From an uncultured Odoribacter sp. (GTDB lineage: Bacteria; Bacteroidota; Bacteroidia; Bacteroidales; Marinifilaceae), in contig UQJP01000023.1 in assembly GCA_900541415.1 (NCBI GenBank), positions 9,563 to 73,562 of the forward strand: a DNA stretch of 64,000 nt. Reading direction: 5' to 3'. The translations under genes were made by a program, and so were the position numbers. The notes below the pieces were generated by a model. The model was not told where the DNA came from. It made no database searches and saw only the letters and a program-made list of their open reading frames with translations. Shown here piece after piece: positions 61,056 through 64,000 of the stretch. Each line of letters begins with the position of its first letter. The stretch's first letter is position 1.

Positions 61056-61129
61056 TAGCGGGAGCAGGATTCGAACCTGCGACGCCGAGGGAATGAACCT
61101 CGTGAGCTAACCAACTGCTCTATCCCGCG
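61056..61129 (-). tRNA. Phage tRNA-Met (anticodon CAT), initiator-like
   Basis: Acceptor CGCGGGA / TCCCGCT leaves C1 opposite U72 unpaired. D-stem GAGC/GCTC, anticodon stem CGAGG/CCTCG with loop TTCATTC, a 5-nt variable region, and T-arm GCAGG TTCGAAT CCTGC complete it, with A73 followed by CA. The unpaired 1-72 position is the initiator hallmark, but the three G-C pairs at 29-31/39-41 are absent, and position 37 is a pyrimidine where purines are nearly universal. It may be a decayed or specialised copy of the host initiator. Confidence 0.85.
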
Positions 61130-61173
61130 ATATTTTTCTGATGCAAAAATGCAGGCTTTTTATAGGGCTAACA

Positions 61174-61206
61174 AAAAGAGTGTAAAGAGTTTACGCTCTT
61201 TTTTAG
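61174..61206. terminator. Bidirectional hairpin between the divergent phage operons
   Basis: AAAGAGTGTAAA pairs with TTTACGCTCTTT around a 3-nt loop (one G-T pair), flanked by A- and T-tracts. It lies between the tRNA and the terminase genes. It resembles the hairpin at 43738 in sequence. Confidence 0.65.
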
Positions 61207-61288
61207 TTTGGCGGGGCAATACCCGATTTTTGCATTGAAAATCGAACCCGAAACCGGGGAATTACAACTAAAAACGGATTACTTATGA

Positions 61289-61753
61289 ATGGCAAGTAAA
61301 GCAAGCGAAGAAAAAAAAGAATTTGCATTCACCCTCTATATGGCTGGTGAGCAGCAGAATGTGATTGCCGAAAAGGTTGGTGTGTCGAAACAAACGGTAA
61401 ACCGCTGGGTTGCCGAGGGGGACTGGGGTAAACGGCGGGCAGCAAAGAACATCACCCGCCCGGAGCTGACTAATAAATTGTTGCTTTCAATTGACAAGCT
61501 ACTGGAAAAAGTGATCGAGAGCGACGACGCGGATACATTCGACGGGCTGGGCGATAAATTATCGAAACTTTCGGCAGCCGTTGCCAAGCTGGATAAAGGA
61601 GCCAATGTGGTGGATGCCGTCGAGGTATTTATGGCGTTCGGCAAGTGGATGCAACAACGGGCTGGGATGGATCAAGGTTTAACGGCGGAATTGCTGAAAA
61701 CCTTTAATAAGTATCAAGACCTGTATATGGCGGAACAGTTTAGCAAGGGGTAA
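61289..61753 (+). CDS. Phage terminase small subunit (HTH protein)
   Basis: The protein has 154 residues. An N-terminal helix-turn-helix (EQQNVIAEKVGVSKQTVNRWVAEGDWGKRR, about 20-50) of the DUF1804/Mu gp27 kind is followed by a helical C-terminal part. It directly precedes the large subunit (3-bp gap). It recognises the packaging site. The forward-strand start is at 61289; an in-frame alternative is not available nearby. Confidence 0.8.
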   Translation: MASKASEEKKEFAFTLYMAGEQQNVIAEKVGVSKQTVNRWVAEGDWGKRRAAKNITRPELTNKLLLSIDKLLEKVIESDDADTFDGLGDKLSKLSAAVAKLDKGANVVDAVEVFMAFGKWMQQRAGMDQGLTAELLKTFNKYQDLYMAEQFSKG

Positions 61754-61756
61754 TGA

Positions 61757-63295
61757 ATGGGGAAAGCAGAGATAAACGAAGCCATTAAACGCTGGAAAGA
61801 ATGGTGTGCCAATGTACAGAGCCAGACCATTGTCAACCGTTCAGAAAGCGAAGCCGATAAACAGGCGCGCATTAAACGAGCCCGGGAGGATTACGCCTTT
61901 TTCGTTAATTATTACTTCCCGCACTACACCGATGATGCCACAACGGGCAAGCATACCGAAAGCGCACCTTTCCACATAGACGCCGCCAAAAAGATTCGTA
62001 AGAACCGCAATTTCAAAGCCGTGTTCAAATGGGCGCGCGGACACGCCAAAAGTACGCATCTGGACATTATGATTCCGCTATGGTTGAAGTGTCAGGAAGT
62101 GCGGGAAATTAATGTGATGGTGGTTGTCGGGAAATCGCAGGAGAATGCGAATACCCTGCTTGCCGATATTCAGGCGGAACTGCAATACAACCAAAGATAT
62201 ATTCATGATTTCGGCGCGCAGTATAACGCCGGAAACTGGCAGGATGGAGAATTTGTTACCGCCGACGGTTGTGCTTTTTTTGCCCGGGGGCGCGGACAGT
62301 CACCACGCGGGTTGCGCTACCGGAGTAATCGCCCGGATTACATTGTGATCGACGACCTCGACGACGACGAACTGTGCGAAAACGAGCGGCGCGTTGGCAA
62401 ATTGGTAAACTGGGTGAAAGAAGCCCTGTTCGGAACTCTCGACGGTGGGCGCGGGCGGTTTATCATGGTGGGAAACCTGATTTCCAAAAATAGCGTTCTG
62501 GCGCATATTGCAGCCACCGACGGTGTGTATGTGTCACAGGTGAACGTGATCGACAAACACGGACGGGTATCGTGGGCGTCAAAATTATCGATTGAGGAAA
62601 TCAGGGCGATGGAACAGTTCATGGGTTACCGGAGTTTTCAAAAGGAAATGATGAATAACCCGATCACCGAGGGGGCGGTGTTCCGAAACGATTGGATTCG
62701 GTGGAAGAAGTTACCGAAACTGACGCAATACGATCACTTGGTGGCTTATTGCGACCCGTCGTTTAAAGGGACGACCAAAAACGACTATAAAGCCATCAAA
62801 TTGTGGGGCAAGAAGGGAACGGAGCTTCACCAAATCGAAGCGTTTGTCCGGCAATGTTCGGTGGCTGAAATGGTACGCTGGTGGTATGACCTGCACGAAC
62901 GGATGATTGCCGCCGGGGTGGTGTGTCATTATTATATAGAAGCCAACTTCCTGCAAGACATCATTCTCGACGAGTTTACCCGGGAGGGCAATCTACGCGG
63001 TTATCAGTTGCCAATACGCCCGGACAAGCGGAAAAAACCAGAGAAATACCAGCGTATCGAGGGTATATCTCCGCTGTGGGAACGGGGTTTCGTTTTTTAT
63101 AATGCCGATAAGCAGAATGACCCGGATACTCTTGCCGGGCTCGATCAAACCCTTGCCTTTGAGAAAGGCACCCAAAGTCACGATGATGCACCGGATGCCG
63201 ATGAAGGGGCAATCTATATCCTGCAACAACAAACCAGAATATCAACCTTCGCGCCCAAGGTCGGGCGGCGAGCAACTTCAAAAAATCAATGGTAA
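61757..63295 (+). CDS. Phage terminase large subunit
   Basis: The protein has 512 residues. The ATPase domain shows Walker A WARGHAKST (R94-T100) and Walker B YIVIDDLDDDE (about 194-204). The nuclease domain follows with VAYCDPSFKGTTKNDYKA (first acidic residue) and DDAPDADEGA near the C-terminus, typical RNase H-fold acidic positions. It drives DNA packaging. Its last 7 bp overlap the next small gene. Confidence 0.92.
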   Translation: MGKAEINEAIKRWKEWCANVQSQTIVNRSESEADKQARIKRAREDYAFFVNYYFPHYTDDATTGKHTESAPFHIDAAKKIRKNRNFKAVFKWARGHAKSTHLDIMIPLWLKCQEVREINVMVVVGKSQENANTLLADIQAELQYNQRYIHDFGAQYNAGNWQDGEFVTADGCAFFARGRGQSPRGLRYRSNRPDYIVIDDLDDDELCENERRVGKLVNWVKEALFGTLDGGRGRFIMVGNLISKNSVLAHIAATDGVYVSQVNVIDKHGRVSWASKLSIEEIRAMEQFMGYRSFQKEMMNNPITEGAVFRNDWIRWKKLPKLTQYDHLVAYCDPSFKGTTKNDYKAIKLWGKKGTELHQIEAFVRQCSVAEMVRWWYDLHERMIAAGVVCHYYIEANFLQDIILDEFTREGNLRGYQLPIRPDKRKKPEKYQRIEGISPLWERGFVFYNADKQNDPDTLAGLDQTLAFEKGTQSHDDAPDADEGAIYILQQQTRISTFAPKVGRRATSKNQW

Positions 63296-63540
63296 AAAAA
63301 ATCAATGAATGGGTAAAAGCCTACCAAAACATGGTGTTTTACCGCAGGTGCCAAAGGGCAATCAAACGGGCAAATCGCCGGGCAGTAACTACCGGAAAAA
63401 AGCAGCTGGTGATGATATACGGCGGGAAACCCGTTGTGATGAGTAAGCAGCATTTGAAAACGCTGATTAAAAAAAGAGCATTTGTAAAAGGGTTTACCCC
63501 GGAGAAAGCGGAATCATTGGCAATTTATAAAACTGCATAA
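63289..63540 (+). CDS. Small basic phage protein, unknown function
   Basis: The 83-residue protein is rich in Lys and Arg (MVKKINEWVKAYQNMVFYRRCQRAIKRANRRA). It has no recognisable domain. It overlaps the terminase end by 7 bp and the next gene by 1 bp, so it is translated in the head operon. It could bind DNA or RNA, by charge only. Confidence 0.65.
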   Translation: MVKKINEWVKAYQNMVFYRRCQRAIKRANRRAVTTGKKQLVMIYGGKPVVMSKQHLKTLIKKRAFVKGFTPEKAESLAIYKTA

Positions 63541-63965
63541 TGATGTTTTTATCGGAATTGGATTACAGGACGGTGTGCGACGAGGAAGAACTCGACGTAC
63601 TCACCCGCAGCGACACCACCACCCGCGAAAAAGCAGAACGGGCGGCAATGGAAGAAGTAGCCAGCTACCTGCGTCCCCGGTACGACGTAAACCAAGCCTT
63701 TGTTGCCGAAGGGGACGAACGAAACCCGATGCTGGTACAGGTGACGGTGAATATTACGCTGTATTATTTGGTGCACTGGTTACCCCAGCTTTTGGCGAGC
63801 GAGGGACGACAGGAACTATATGATAACGCGATTGCGTGGCTTACGAAAGTGAGTAAAGGCGGGGCTACGCCGGATTTACCGACCTATACGGGCGAGAACG
63901 GGGAAAAAGATATTTCTAATCCCATGCGTTACGGCTGTATGGCGGCGAGCCGATATGATTATTAA
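63540..63965 (+). CDS. Mu gp36-like protein (DUF1320)
   Basis: The protein has 141 residues. MFLSELDYRTVCDEEELDVLTR with ..AAMEEVASYLRPRYDVNQAF and VTVNITLYYLVHWLP fits DUF1320, the family of Mu gp36, a head-tail connector. In Mu the gene lies after the capsid; here it comes right after terminase on the opposite strand. It is the last complete gene of the window; the remaining 35 bp contain no gene start that I can call. Confidence 0.8.
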   Translation: MMFLSELDYRTVCDEEELDVLTRSDTTTREKAERAAMEEVASYLRPRYDVNQAFVAEGDERNPMLVQVTVNITLYYLVHWLPQLLASEGRQELYDNAIAWLTKVSKGGATPDLPTYTGENGEKDISNPMRYGCMAASRYDY

Positions 63966-64000
63966 ATACGGATTAATTACCGATTAAACACTTTTCAAAA

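Larger units (their letters stand above)
43647..64000. mobile_element. Mu-like, contractile-tailed prophage (right-end portion; continues past the window)
   Basis: About 20.3 kb of phage genes run to the right edge: DNA methylase, tail fibres, baseplate, tape measure, chaperone, tube, sheath, lysis, capsid, protease-scaffold, tRNA, terminase and a Mu gp36-like protein. Mu-like character is inferred from the gp36/DUF1320 protein, the protease with internal scaffold start, the methylase at the extreme end (as mom in Mu), insertion inside a protein gene rather than a tRNA, and tandem 22-bp-period repeats at the junction. A TG at 43647 is my candidate terminal dinucleotide. Transposase genes are not in view, so the class is not proven. 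Confidence 0.75.

Overview
The window looks like the chromosome of a Bacteroidales bacterium. I base this on RprX/RprY-like, GldA-like and TlpA-type genes, a KtrA/KtrB potassium pair, PSP1/RicT next to holB, and repeated promoters of the TTTG / 19-21 nt / TAnnTTTG type used by Bacteroidales. Shine-Dalgarno sequences are weak. An Odoribacter-like member is a guess I cannot prove from sequence alone.

Positions 1 to about 43,650 are ordinary host chromosome. In order: the start of NADP-glutamate dehydrogenase (partial), a secreted GH20 hexosaminidase converging on dprA, a shikimate block (aroB-aroA) followed by an AspT/YidE-type antiporter and tadA, pgk with a clear terminator, a small membrane protein/HTH pair, ktrA and ktrB, a DUF486 membrane protein, an AAA ATPase + DUF4435 (TOPRIM-like) pair with the architecture of PARIS defence, an EamA transporter, ruvB, an RprXY-like two-component system, rpiB, maeB, a TlpA-type lipoprotein, a UbiA prenyltransferase with a radical SAM enzyme, then the reverse-strand runs gldA-like/mutL/flippase and aspS/holB/ricT/rhomboid/rhomboid/EEP phosphatase/tRNA-Ala, then cvpA, tyrS and a tonB-like gene.

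From about 43,650 to beyond the right edge lies a contractile-tailed prophage that I read as Mu-like and transposable. It interrupts tonB within its N-terminal membrane segment. The tonB junction carries two copies of a 17-bp sequence at a 22-bp period, as expected of transposase-binding end sites, and the first phage gene is a DNA adenine methylase, matching the place of mom at the right end of Mu. Going inward (reverse strand): methylase, an intergenic region with a large structured RNA candidate, tail fibre, collar fibre, baseplate genes (I-, J-, W- and X-like), spike, hub, a DUF6046-like protein, tape measure, tail chaperone with a programmed -1 frameshift, tube, sheath, a two-gene overlapping spanin-like pair, amidase, capsid and protease-scaffold. 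A tRNA-Met(CAT) with initiator-like features sits at the divergence point. Terminase small and large subunits and a Mu gp36-like protein then run on the forward strand. The early region (transposase, repressor) must lie beyond position 64,000.

Items that most deserve a second look are the structured, possibly switching RNA upstream of the phage methylase, the phage initiator-like tRNA with a pyrimidine at position 37, the A AAA AAC frameshift in the tail chaperone, the nested spanin-like genes, the tonB/prophage junction, and the compact PARIS-like pair in the host part.
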